In this document: positions 1 through 7,188 of the stretch, piece after piece
Position numbering within the stretch: position 1 is the stretch's first letter
Layout of the letters: the number at the start of each line of letters is the position of its first letter
Assembly (NCBI GenBank): GCA_025350595.1
Contig: JANXXP010000044.1
Location: forward strand, 1 to 43,993
Direction: 5' to 3'
Source: Bacteroidota bacterium
Lineage (GTDB): Bacteria; Bacteroidota; Bacteroidia; Bacteroidales; VadinHA17
DNA length: 43,993 bases
Position numbers and translations under genes: made by a program
Notes under the pieces: model-generated
What the model saw: the letters and a program-made list of their open reading frames with translations, nothing else
Database searches by the model: none
Told to the model about the DNA's origin: nothing

Positions 1-84
1 AAATACAGAGTGCTTGTTCATTCAGGAGATACTAAACAAGCAAAGATAGCAGAGGCATTTGAGAGATTTAAAAGTTACCCCTAA
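1..84 (+). CDS. C-terminal fragment, probable DUF6807 (PmoA-like) protein
   Basis: The window opens inside a reading frame in frame 1 that ends at the TAA at 82-84. Only the last 27 residues are present, beginning KYRVLVHSGD. A YRVLVHSGD stretch followed by a short amphipathic helix resembles the end of DUF6807/PmoA-family proteins, which in Bacteroidota often lie in glycan-use loci. That would fit the glycoside hydrolase remnant just downstream on the other strand. The family call rests on this short tail only and could be wrong; the open frame and its stop are certain. Confidence 0.4.
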   Translation, partial: KYRVLVHSGDTKQAKIAEAFERFKSYP

Positions 85-91
85 CCTGAGT

Positions 92-117
92 GGATGTTGA
101 AAATTCGAAATCCATTA
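92..117. repeat. Short dispersed repeat, copy 1
   Basis: This 26-bp stretch, containing TGTTGAAAA and CGAAATCCATTA, recurs almost identically at 7162-7188, about 24 of 27 positions by eye. Both copies sit just after the stop of a rightward gene and just before the C-terminal end of a leftward glycoside hydrolase remnant. A shorter match (GAAATCCATTAAC plus a similar purine-rich tail) lies near 18824. No coding potential was seen. Confidence 0.55.
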
Positions 118-190
118 ACCTCAAAGGGGCCAGATTGAAGGGGTAGCTTCAAGCATAGATCGCAAAGCATTGTTATACAATATCATAACT

Positions 191-487
191 TTACGGGAGT
201 AATGTAATTCCGGCTTTCAAAATATTAGCTTCCTTAACTCCTGTTTTAGCATTTGGCTGACCCCCACCAACTGTGAATTCGAAATTTCCGGGCTTTATCA
301 CACGCTTATTCTTCTCATCTATAGTCATTCTGCCAACCAGGTCATTTACACGGGCACCGAATGTCAATGCAGGGTTTTGATAAGGAAATTCATAAGTCTG
401 CTGAGCTGAGAGAATCTGCCAACCAGGGAATAAAATGATCAGAAAAAGACTTAATTTGAAAGAACGAAGTTTTGCTTTTGCATACAT
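191..487 (-). pseudogene. GH3 glycoside hydrolase remnant with large internal deletion
   Basis: The 98-codon frame keeps both ends of a GH3 beta-xylosidase/beta-glucosidase and nothing between them. Residues 1-28 are a signal peptide ending near LSAQQ. Residues 32-58 match the GH3 N-terminus (FPYQNPALTF, RVNDLVGRMTIDEK). The frame then passes directly into KRVIKPGNFEFTVGGGQP, typical of the C-terminal fibronectin-III-like domain, and ends in ITLLP. Family members are usually 700-850 residues, so the whole catalytic core is gone, including the nucleophile Asp. The fusion is in frame and cannot be an active hydrolase. It may be a genuine deletion or an assembly collapse. Confidence 0.8.
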
Positions 488-578
488 ATGATTAAATTAT
501 AAATTTCTATTTTAAATTATCTTTTAACCGCAGTATTACACTATGCCGGCACGGATTGCATATCGGCGCCAGCGATGA

Positions 579-615
579 TCTCCGTATTTTCCTCCGTATA
601 ACTACGTGTCCTGAG
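579..615. repeat. Degenerate ACGGAG-type intergenic repeat
   Basis: Read on the minus strand, this stretch has the spaced units ACGTAGTTATACGGAGG and AAAATACGGAGA. It resembles the widespread cACGGAGTTtCACGGAGa type of intergenic repeat seen in many environmental Bacteroidota genomes. It lies between the GH3 remnant promoter region and the 3' end of the reactivase gene. Assignment is by pattern only. Confidence 0.4.
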
Positions 616-622
616 TGGTTAT

Positions 623-1315
623 TTATTTTCTTTTCTCCCTATAAATACAATCTTTCATATCGCACATTCCGCAGGTATATGGATTAAATCTAACATTCTC
701 CCCTATTCCAATGATACCACTTACCGATTTCTCCGGATTCATAAGTGCAGAATCAGTAAGTCGTATTCCACAGAAGTTATCCGAAAAAAGTGTAAATAAT
801 TTATGCTGCTCTGCCACATTCCAGTCACAATAACCCGGACTATAACGGTTAGTTATTTTTAAGTCTATTGACTTTGCAGCTTTTTCAAGATCATCCTGCA
901 TAAAATCAGCAGTTGCTTCAACAGCCTCACTGCCTATGACATCATAGATATAACCTCTGAGCATGTCGCGCTCCTGCATAGCTTTTCTGCTTCTGAGGCC
1001 AATCTCTTCACCCGCGGTACAAAGAAAAATTGCCACAGAATCAGATTTTTTTATCTGATTGAAGACTATTTTCTTAATGTTGAAAACCACGTTATTTATC
1101 TCAACAGATTTGTTTTCATTGTAAAACTTAACATCGTTAAAAATTGAATATTGCGCCTTGATTTTACTAATATCCTCAGATTCTTTCAACAACTCTTCAA
1201 TAAGATCTGTTACGAATTCACGGTCATCATCTTCATTGAAACCCAGTATATTCTCAATCTGAGAAACAGTAAGATTAAGGTCTTTAAAATCAAATTGAAA
1301 TGTCTTGTTTTTCAT
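623..1315 (-). CDS. MetH-type activation domain protein (cobalamin reactivase)
   Basis: This 230-residue cytosolic protein resembles the stand-alone vitamin B12-dependent methionine synthase activation domain. In that family it reductively remethylates inactive cob(II)alamin using S-adenosylmethionine. The signature SAM-binding region is visible around residues 157-205: NRYSPGYCDWNVAEQ, then CGIRLTDSALMNPEKSVSGI. The tail carries a Cys cluster (C215, C218, C223), which may bind a metal; that role is inferred. The N-terminal ~90 residues are a less conserved acidic helical region. It is the last gene of the leftward corrinoid operon, 62 bp after the MetV-MetF gene, which fits a role in rescuing the operon's own corrinoid protein. 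Confidence 0.85.
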   Translation of the reverse strand: MKNKTFQFDFKDLNLTVSQIENILGFNEDDDREFVTDLIEELLKESEDISKIKAQYSIFNDVKFYNENKSVEINNVVFNIKKIVFNQIKKSDSVAIFLCTAGEEIGLRSRKAMQERDMLRGYIYDVIGSEAVEATADFMQDDLEKAAKSIDLKITNRYSPGYCDWNVAEQHKLFTLFSDNFCGIRLTDSALMNPEKSVSGIIGIGENVRFNPYTCGMCDMKDCIYREKRK

Positions 1316-1377
1316 TTTAAGAAATCTTATACGATATCTCCTCTTTATACTATTAAATTTCTTTTGTCCCCTATTTT

Positions 1378-2877
1378 TTACACCCTGCCTCCTAAAGGGG
1401 GTTCAAATACAGATCTAAAGCCCCTTTTCAGGGGAGTTGGGGGGTTAAAACCCGATTCTGTAACTAACCTCTGAACCATAGCTTCCCACCCTAAAGTCAT
1501 TATATGTATCCCGTTTATTCCCTTTTTATTTTTTATTGAATCGATCATTTCAAGAGCAATCTGAACACCCTCTTCAGGAGCCGATTCACCTGCCTTTTCC
1601 ATACGATTCAGTATCTTATCAGGTAAACTTACTCCTGGCACCTTTGTATGAAGGTAATGTGCAACTTTATAGCTTTTCAGAGGTGCAATACCAACCAGAA
1701 TATATACTTTGTTTAATATATCCCTTTTATCGAGTTGTTCCAACCACAAGTCAAGTCTGTCAGGTTCAAAGATCAGATTTGTCTGGAAGAACTGTGCCCC
1801 GGCATTAACTTTCTTATGATCCTTAATAGCCTGTAAAACAGGATCAGAAGCGAAAGGAGACGTAGCAGCACCCAAAAACAGTTTTGGTGGCTCCTTCATT
1901 GTTCTGCCGTCAAGATAGATTCCTTCATCTCTCATTCTTCTTAATATCCACAGCATTTGAACAGAATCAATATCAATGAGGTTCATGCTGCTGATAGGAG
2001 ATGAACCTATCCTTGCATTATCACCTGTGATACAAAGTATATTTCGTATTCCCATTACATTCAATCCAATAGCTGTCGCCTGAAGACCCGTTCTGGTAAT
2101 ATCCCTTGAAGTAATCTGCAAAATAGGTTCGGCATGTAATTCAACAGCAACACTTGAACAGGCAATGCTTGACATCTTTGGACGGGCAGATGAAGAATCT
2201 GTAAAGTTAATCGCAGTAACAAAAGGCTTAACTGATTCAATGTCATTAATAAGCTTATCTTTTTTTGCACTAAGCGGGGGTGTTACCTCGGTAGCAACAA
2301 TAAAATCTCCCTTGAGTAATCGATTTTCAAGATCAGATGCAGGCTCTGCAGATGGTTTAGCATGATATTGGGAATCACCTTTCCACCATTCCGGCTGACG
2401 GATAGTTTTGAAAACACTGTCCCAGACTTCATCTTTCTTATTCTTATCCTTTATAAAAACAGACCCTATAAATTTCTTTGTACCCACCTTTCTTACCTGT
2501 CTGACGACATCACCCCAGGTCTCTGTTCCAACTTTATCGTAATCGAGAGGAGGCAATACTTCAAGAAGAATCTCTTCCCTTCCAGTTTTAAGAGCGTGTT
2601 TATATATAGCATACCAGACACATTTGCGAGTCACGTCCACGTAGCAGTTTTTTTCGGGGCTTACTCCTCCGCAAGGGCCGTTGCGCATCCCTTTGGGACA
2701 CTCCATTGGACAGATAAAAGCTGTTTCCTGTAACAGACAGTTACCACACATGCGACAACCAAACAGAGGACCTTTAACTAAAAGCTCAGTTTTTGCCAGT
2801 AAGCGTCGTCCAAATTTTTCCCGTTTGAAAGGATAAAATGCCGGCTGCCATCTGCGTGCAGGTTTAATAACAGACAT
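1378..2877 (-). CDS. Fused MetV-MetF methylenetetrahydrofolate reductase
   Basis: The 499-residue protein joins two modules. Residues about 35-100 form the Cys-rich MTHFR C-terminal/MetV domain (C41, C44, C47, C56, C60, C69, with GPCGG at 67-71). Residues about 185-475 are a MetF-type TIM barrel with FIVATEVTPP near its start, where the catalytic Glu of MetF lies, and the folate/flavin segment LNVMGIRNILCITGDNARIG. It should interconvert methylene- and methyl-tetrahydrofolate. MetV is thought to link MetF to other electron carriers in acetogens. The last 22 residues, with PPTPLKRG and PPLGGRV, are translated from a short intergenic repeat and do not belong to the family. The neighbours are the methyl-H4folate:corrinoid methyltransferase and the reactivase. 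Confidence 0.88.
   Translation of the reverse strand: MSVIKPARRWQPAFYPFKREKFGRRLLAKTELLVKGPLFGCRMCGNCLLQETAFICPMECPKGMRNGPCGGVSPEKNCYVDVTRKCVWYAIYKHALKTGREEILLEVLPPLDYDKVGTETWGDVVRQVRKVGTKKFIGSVFIKDKNKKDEVWDSVFKTIRQPEWWKGDSQYHAKPSAEPASDLENRLLKGDFIVATEVTPPLSAKKDKLINDIESVKPFVTAINFTDSSSARPKMSSIACSSVAVELHAEPILQITSRDITRTGLQATAIGLNVMGIRNILCITGDNARIGSSPISSMNLIDIDSVQMLWILRRMRDEGIYLDGRTMKEPPKLFLGAATSPFASDPVLQAIKDHKKVNAGAQFFQTNLIFEPDRLDLWLEQLDKRDILNKVYILVGIAPLKSYKVAHYLHTKVPGVSLPDKILNRMEKAGESAPEEGVQIALEMIDSIKNKKGINGIHIMTLGWEAMVQRLVTESGFNPPTPLKRGFRSVFEPPLGGRV
1381..1450. repeat. REP-like G/C-run repeat overlapping the MetV-MetF 3' end
   Basis: The stretch contains CCTAAAGGGGG, a CCCCT-TTTC-AGGGG hairpin at 1421-1434 and a GTTGGGGGGTTAAAA run. 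This is the pattern of a common Bacteroidota intergenic repeat that is often mistranslated as PPTPLKGG/PPLGG. It covers the last ~22 codons of MetV-MetF and its stop codon. Related elements appear at 3809-3842 and within 33224-33360. Confidence 0.6.
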
Positions 2878-2913
2878 ATTTCTTTTATAACAAGTACATG
2901 AAATAAAAATCTA

Positions 2914-3756
2914 CTAATTCCCACTACCCTGAAAATGTTCTACGAACCTTACAGCATAATCGTCTCTGCCAAGAATCAGTTCTGTAGCCCTGACTGCTGC
3001 AGTGATTTTCTCAGGATTGGCAATCGGACAGGTCAAACCGTTTAAAATTGCAAGTGACATGAATGCTGAATTCAGAACCTCTCTGTCAGGCAGTCCAAAT
3101 GAAATATTACTAGATCCCAGGGTAATATTAAGCCCCAGTTTCTGATGAATAAGTTTTATTGTATCCAGAGTAATCATACATGCACCAGGATCTGCGCTTA
3201 TTGCCATAGCCAGAGGGTCGATAATTACATCCTCTTCCCTTATACCTGCTTTCATAGCTCTTGCAAGAATCTTCTCAGCCACAGCAAGTCTTTGTTGAGG
3301 ATCGTGAGTAATACCATCATCATCCATAGCGAGTCCTATTATTGCAGCACAGTATTCCTTTGCAATATGAAGCAGGGCGATCATCGATTTCTCTTCGCCA
3401 TTTACCGAATTTATCAGGCATTTGCCCACAGCAACTTTAAGAGCAGCTTCTATAGCTTTCGGATTAGGAGAATCGAGACACAACGGAATATCAAATCTAT
3501 CCTGAATAACTTTTACCGTTTCTGCAAGCAGTTTCACATCATCAACACCCGGAAAACCAACATTAACATCAAGCACATCTGCACCTGCCTTAATCTGAAT
3601 GTCTGCAAGCTCAAGAACATACTGAAAATTCCCCTCCTGTAAAGTAGTTACAAGTTTCTTGCGTCTTGTGGGATTAATACATTCCCCTATTATAACTACC
3701 GGTCCGTTGGTGTCAATTACTACTTCCTTTTTTCTGCCCTTAAGTATTGTCTGCAT
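2914..3756 (-). CDS. Methyltetrahydrofolate:corrinoid protein methyltransferase
   Basis: A 280-residue pterin-binding TIM barrel of the AcsE/MetH-folate-domain family, which moves a methyl group between methyl-tetrahydrofolate and a corrinoid protein's cobalt. Visible motifs are VIIGECINPTRR (first strand and pterin loop), GADVLDVNVGFPG, PLCLDSPNPKAIEAAL, LINSVNGEEK and TLGSSNISFGLP. The Asp and Asn residues on these strands are the usual pterin contacts. The length is typical for a stand-alone enzyme and no homocysteine-binding domain is attached. It lies between the corrinoid protein and MetV-MetF genes. I infer that it forms the folate side of a split methyl-transfer system; the direction of flux cannot be read from sequence. 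Confidence 0.88.
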   Translation of the reverse strand: MQTILKGRKKEVVIDTNGPVVIIGECINPTRRKKLVTTLQEGNFQYVLELADIQIKAGADVLDVNVGFPGVDDVKLLAETVKVIQDRFDIPLCLDSPNPKAIEAALKVAVGKCLINSVNGEEKSMIALLHIAKEYCAAIIGLAMDDDGITHDPQQRLAVAEKILARAMKAGIREEDVIIDPLAMAISADPGACMITLDTIKLIHQKLGLNITLGSSNISFGLPDREVLNSAFMSLAILNGLTCPIANPEKITAAVRATELILGRDDYAVRFVEHFQGSGN

Positions 3757-3808
3757 AATTTGAAGGTATTAACCTCCTTTCCAGTACCGCAAATTCGGAT
3801 AATTCTTG

Positions 3809-3842
3809 TTCCTTCCCCATTGAGGAAAGGTTAGGAAGGGGT
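3809..3842. repeat. REP-like hairpin between two corrinoid operon genes
   Basis: Read on the minus strand: CCCCTTCCTAACCTTTCC, TCAAT, GGGGAAGGAA. CCTTTCC pairs with GGGGAAGG (one G-U), giving a stable hairpin in the 114-bp spacer between the corrinoid protein and methyltransferase genes. It belongs to the same style of Bacteroidota intergenic repeat as 1381-1450. It could affect relative expression inside the operon. Confidence 0.5.
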
Positions 3843-3870
3843 ATTTCTCTCTATAATAAGCTGACTTTCA

Positions 3871-4539
3871 TTAAGATGTAAGTTGCTTCAGATAATTCAC
3901 GGCTCCCTGTGGATCTGGTGAATAAAAATCGGCGCCGATCTTTTTACAATAATCCATTGTAACAGGAGCGCCGCCAACAAGTATTTTTGCACCAGATTGT
4001 TTTCCTCTTATGACAGTTACAATATTTTTCATGTTCTCCATGGTAGTTGTCAGCAAGGCTGACAGTCCAACAACAGCATCAGGATGCTCTTCAAGAGCTT
4101 TAAGGAATTTCTCAGCGCTCACATCTACACCAAGATCTATCACTTCCCATCCTCCCCCTTCTATCATCATTGCAACAAGATTCTTTCCTATATCATGAAG
4201 GTCTCCGGAAACGGTGCCTATTATAAATTTACCTTTCCTCTTTGTTTCTCCCGACTGAAAAAATGGTTTAAGGTGAGCAAGGGCGCTGTTCATGGCTTTA
4301 GCTGCCATAAGCATCTGAGGCACATATATTTCTTTTCTGGTGAATTTATCACCAACCTTTGCCATAGCAGGGACTAACGCATTTTCAAGAATTTCATCAG
4401 GACTGACTCCTTCCTCGAGGGCTCTTTTTGCCAATTCATCTGCTCCATCCTGATCTTTCATATTCGGAGGGTAAGGTGATGCTTTGTTGATCTTTCCAAA
4501 TTCGACACTCTTTGCCAGTTTTTCCAGTATATCACTCAT
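3871..4539 (-). CDS. Corrinoid (B12-binding) methyl-carrier protein
   Basis: This 222-residue MtaC/MtbC/MttC-like protein has the two expected domains. The N-terminal helical cap (about 1-90) contains VSPDEILENALVPAMAKVGD and the YVPQMLMAAKAM helix. The Rossmann-like B12 domain (about 102-220) follows, with the D113-x-H115-xx-G118 motif in GDLHDIGKN; H115 is the lower-axial cobalt ligand. Further B12 contacts are VDVSAEKF and VGLSALLTTTMENM. It would carry the methyl group between a donor-specific methyltransferase and the folate enzyme. It is the first gene of the operon, so its upstream region holds the operon promoter and a LacI-type palindrome. No substrate-specific (MtaB/MttB/MtvB-type) enzyme is adjacent, which is unusual for such a carrier. 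Confidence 0.9.
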   Translation of the reverse strand: MSDILEKLAKSVEFGKINKASPYPPNMKDQDGADELAKRALEEGVSPDEILENALVPAMAKVGDKFTRKEIYVPQMLMAAKAMNSALAHLKPFFQSGETKRKGKFIIGTVSGDLHDIGKNLVAMMIEGGGWEVIDLGVDVSAEKFLKALEEHPDAVVGLSALLTTTMENMKNIVTVIRGKQSGAKILVGGAPVTMDYCKKIGADFYSPDPQGAVNYLKQLTS

Positions 4540-4636
4540 TTTTTTAGATTTATATTTCCAGTCTTTTTTTCAAAGATGAAAAGATCTTAATTGGTTTCCT
4601 AAGTACCAAAGTAATTCAATTTATTCTCTTTAAAAT

Positions 4637-4676
4637 CAAAATTATCAAATTATTTGGCGCTTGCAATCGATTGCAA
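4637..4676 (-). promoter_or_regulatory. Promoter with LacI-type operator for the corrinoid operon
   Basis: On the minus strand an exact Bacteroidota -7 element TAATTTTG (4637-4644) lies 19 bp downstream of a TTG -33 element. That TTG is part of TTGCAATCGATTGCAA (4661-4676), a perfect 16-bp palindrome that fits the LacI/GalR-family operator pattern TTGnAAnCGnTTnCAA. Overlap with the -33 box suggests repression. The predicted leader before the corrinoid gene is about 90 nt. No LacI-family gene is in the window. The palindrome also lies upstream of the divergent TM2 gene, which has a weak possible promoter of its own (TTTG at 4687-4690, TAATTTAA at 4712-4719). Confidence 0.6.
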
Positions 4677-4825
4677 AGAACTTTTTTTTGTCTGAATTGA
4701 GAATCTTACATTAATTTAAATATGTATCTTTAAGGCTGATATTAACAATGTGGAGACCAGTAACCATATAAAAAACGGGGCGGCGTCGAAAAGCCATACG
4801 AGTAGACAGAACTAAAATCATTATT

Positions 4826-5212
4826 ATGTATTGCAGAAATTGTGGAAACGAAGTTTCCGAAAAGGCCGTTATGTGTGTTGCTTGCGGTACTCCTCCTAAA
4901 GCCGGAGATAAATACTGCCACAATTGTAAAGCAGAAACTACGCCAAATGCTTCCATCTGTATGAAATGTGGCGTAAGCCTTAAAAATGAACATTCTATGC
5001 CCGGAGAAGGTAAAGACTGGCTTACAACACTCCTTCTTTGTTTCTTCCTGGGTGTATTTGGAATTCATCGATTTTACACAGGACATACAGTAATTGGTGT
5101 GGTTCAGTTATTAACTCTCGGAGGTTGCGGAATATGGGCACTCATCGACTTTATTATGATTATCGTTGGTTCTTTCAAAGATGCAAACGGACATATTCTG
5201 GTTAAGAAATAG
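4826..5212 (+). CDS. Double zinc-ribbon TM2 domain membrane protein
   Basis: The 128-residue protein has two N-terminal zinc ribbons (C3/C6/C17/C20 and C31/C34/C45/C48), then a TM2 domain with two hydrophobic helices and the family signature GVFGIHRFYTGH (about 76-87), ending with GSFKDANGH. TM2 proteins are small inner-membrane proteins of unsettled function. The zinc ribbons face the cytosol by the usual topology. The following DUF2752 gene overlaps its 3' end, so the two are probably translated together. A second TM2 protein lies at 14475-14885 but differs by having a signal peptide and no zinc ribbons. Confidence 0.88.
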   Translation: MYCRNCGNEVSEKAVMCVACGTPPKAGDKYCHNCKAETTPNASICMKCGVSLKNEHSMPGEGKDWLTTLLLCFFLGVFGIHRFYTGHTVIGVVQLLTLGGCGIWALIDFIMIIVGSFKDANGHILVKK

Positions 5213-5531
5213 AAAGCATTTTAGATATATCCTTACTGCCGGGATTCTGTTAATCCCGGTTGTTCTTTATCTTATCCCATTGGAGTGGCTCGAAAGCCAA
5301 CATTCTATTTGCCTTTATAAAAATCTTACCGGTCACGAATGTTATGGGTGCGGAATGACAAGGGCTATTATTTCTTCAATTCACTTTCAATTTGTGAAAG
5401 CTTACCATTTTAATAAATTATACGTCATCGTTTTACCATTACTCGTTTATATCTGGGCGAAAATATTAATAAACACATGGAAGGGTACCGGGTATGGAGC
5501 GCAGGGAAAAAAGGTAATCAATACTCGGTAA
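5181..5531 (+). CDS. DUF2752 small membrane protein with repeat-derived tail
   Basis: The protein has 116 residues from the ATG at 5181; an upstream TTG at 5166 is an alternative start. It has one N-terminal membrane segment (ILTAGILLIPVVLYLIPL), the DUF2752 hallmark CYGCGMTRAI and a second segment (VIVLPLLVYIW), matching the usual length and layout of this family. Function is unknown; it is frequently a small companion of other membrane genes. It overlaps the TM2 gene by 32 bp. The last ~15 residues (GTGYGAQGKKVINTR) come from a short intergenic repeat and look unrelated to the domain, suggesting that the original stop was replaced. Confidence 0.78.
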   Translation: MQTDIFWLRNRKHFRYILTAGILLIPVVLYLIPLEWLESQHSICLYKNLTGHECYGCGMTRAIISSIHFQFVKAYHFNKLYVIVLPLLVYIWAKILINTWKGTGYGAQGKKVINTR

Positions 5532-5540
5532 TCAGTAAGG
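5490..5540. repeat. Short intergenic repeat forming the DUF2752 3' end
   Basis: The stretch holds GGTATGGAGCGCAGGG followed by two GGTAATCA units at 5513-5520 and 5527-5534. GGAGC/GCAGGG plus repeated GGTAATC is a recurring intergenic pattern in environmental Bacteroidota. It covers the final codons and stop of DUF2752. Recognition is by pattern only. Confidence 0.45.
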
Positions 5541-5623
5541 CAAATAACAAGTGTCAATCAACCAGCAAAAAGCAGCAACCAACCAACAATAATAAACTTA
5601 TAAGTTCTAACTAACCCTTAATC

Positions 5624-7150
5624 ATGAAATCCACATTTATTCTTCTATTCAGTTTAATCATGGCAATATCATCAGCACAAAATACACCTGTTGGAATCTT
5701 CAAGGGGAATTCGGATATCGGAAATCCGAAAAAAACAGGTTCCGCTGTTTACAATCAAAATGATCAAAGCTATAACCTCAAAGGTTCAGGCTATAATATC
5801 TGGTTTGCCAGGGATGAATTTCATTTCCTTTACAACAAAATCAAGGGCGACTTTATACTCACTGCAAATTTTGAGTTTGTCGGAAAAGGAGTGGAACTCC
5901 ACAGAAAAACCGGCTGGATGATAAGAGCAACCTCCGATGAAGCTTCTCCGCATATCTCTGCAACATATCATGGCAACGGGCTCACAGTTCTTCAATGGAG
6001 AGTTTCTGCAGGTGCGGCAATGAGAGACCCTCAGGATGAAATATTTGCAAAAGATTCAGTCTATAATGTTATCCAGATTGAAAGAGCCGGAAAGACGATA
6101 ATCATGCGGGCAGCAAGAACCGGAAATCAGCTTGAAGTGATAGGTTCTCACGACATGGAAAATCTTCCTGATGAAGTTCTGGTGGGACCATTCGTATGTT
6201 CTCATAATGCTGATGTAAATGAAGAAGTTAAAATATGGAATGTCAGAATTGACAAGCCTGTCAGCACTGACTACAATCCTGGGACCTCAGGAACAGTGGG
6301 ATGCAGGATGGAAATCATCAATGTCATTGATGGAAAAAGAAAAGTGATTTTTGAAAAACCGGGAAGATTCGAAGCGCCAAACTGGATGCCTGACGGTAAA
6401 AAACTCCTATTTAATATGGATGGTTCAATCTTCAAAATTCTGGTTACCGGAGGTGAACTTGAAGAACTAAATACCGATTTCGCAAATAACTGCAATAATG
6501 ATCATGGAATTTCATTCGACGGTAAGTTACTTGCAATAAGCCATGGACGAAAGGGATTGCCGGGTGGCGGATCAACAGTTTATGTGCTTCCGATTGGTGG
6601 CGGAGTACCTAAAATGATAACTGAAAATACCCCTTCATACTGGCATGGCTGGGCGCCAGATAATAAAGAAGTCGTTTATGTTGCCCAAAGGAATGGGGTA
6701 CCAATTTATAATGTATACAAGAATTCAATTGATGGAGGTAAAGAAGTGGCTCTTACTGATAATAAATCAGGGGAGCATGTTGATGGTTGCGAATATTCAC
6801 CCGACGGAAAATATATCTATTATAATGGCAGCCAGTCAGGTACGATGCAAATCTGGCGAATGAATCCCGATGGTTCAGGTAAGGAACAAATTACCAACGA
6901 TAAATATAATAATTGGTTTCCGCACATTTCTCCAGATGGTAAATGGATCGTCATTATATCATTTGGTTCTGATGTTGCTCCTAACGACCATCCTTCTTAT
7001 AAAAGGGTAACCTTAAGATTGATGCCGGCTACAGGAGGCGAACCAAAAGTAATAGCCTATCTATATGGAGGACAAGGAACTATTAACGTACCATCTTGGT
7101 CGCCTGACAGTAAGCAGATTGCGTTTGTCAGTAATTCTGGAATAAAATAA
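5624..7150 (+). CDS. Secreted lamin-G-like plus TolB-type beta-propeller protein
   Basis: This 508-residue exported protein starts with a signal peptide (residues 1-18, ending ISSAQ). Residues about 20-210 resemble a DUF1349/concanavalin-like beta-sandwich (GWMIRATSDEASPHISATYHG and the VGPFVCSHN strand). Residues about 225-505 form a PD40/TolB-like propeller with repeated blades: W-MPDGKKLLFN, SFDGKLLAIS, GWAPDNKEVVYV, YSPDGKYIYYNG, ISPDGKWIVI, SWSPDSKQIAFV. Homologues are often labelled TolB or 'biopolymer transporter', but it lacks the features of periplasmic TolB and probably binds or processes a polysaccharide or peptide. The start is set by the signal peptide. It ends 35 bp before the convergent GH116 remnant. 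Confidence 0.82.
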   Translation: MKSTFILLFSLIMAISSAQNTPVGIFKGNSDIGNPKKTGSAVYNQNDQSYNLKGSGYNIWFARDEFHFLYNKIKGDFILTANFEFVGKGVELHRKTGWMIRATSDEASPHISATYHGNGLTVLQWRVSAGAAMRDPQDEIFAKDSVYNVIQIERAGKTIIMRAARTGNQLEVIGSHDMENLPDEVLVGPFVCSHNADVNEEVKIWNVRIDKPVSTDYNPGTSGTVGCRMEIINVIDGKRKVIFEKPGRFEAPNWMPDGKKLLFNMDGSIFKILVTGGELEELNTDFANNCNNDHGISFDGKLLAISHGRKGLPGGGSTVYVLPIGGGVPKMITENTPSYWHGWAPDNKEVVYVAQRNGVPIYNVYKNSIDGGKEVALTDNKSGEHVDGCEYSPDGKYIYYNGSQSGTMQIWRMNPDGSGKEQITNDKYNNWFPHISPDGKWIVIISFGSDVAPNDHPSYKRVTLRLMPATGGEPKVIAYLYGGQGTINVPSWSPDSKQIAFVSNSGIK

Positions 7151-7161
7151 TTATTAATGGC

Positions 7162-7188
7162 GGCTGTTGAAAAAGTCGAAATCCATTA
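7162..7188. repeat. Short dispersed repeat, copy 2
   Basis: Near-identical to 92-117, sharing TGTTGAAAA and TCGAAATCCATTA. It directly abuts and slightly overlaps the 3' end (stop codon) of the GH116 remnant, mirroring the first copy's position next to the GH3 remnant. Confidence 0.55.

Noticed and set aside
4540-4825. Possible cobalamin riboswitch before the corrinoid operon
   Set aside because: No B12-box-like conserved core and no suitable long structured leader were seen; the predicted leader is only about 90 nt. A LacI-type palindrome is the visible regulatory element.
4742-5086. Minus-strand open frame opposite the TM2 gene
   Set aside because: Its translation has no recognisable domain and lies wholly opposite a well-supported zinc-ribbon/TM2 gene.
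5624-7150. TolB of the Tol-Pal system
   Set aside because: The propeller is preceded by a lamin-G-like domain and no Tol-Pal genes are nearby, so an extracellular or surface role is more likely.
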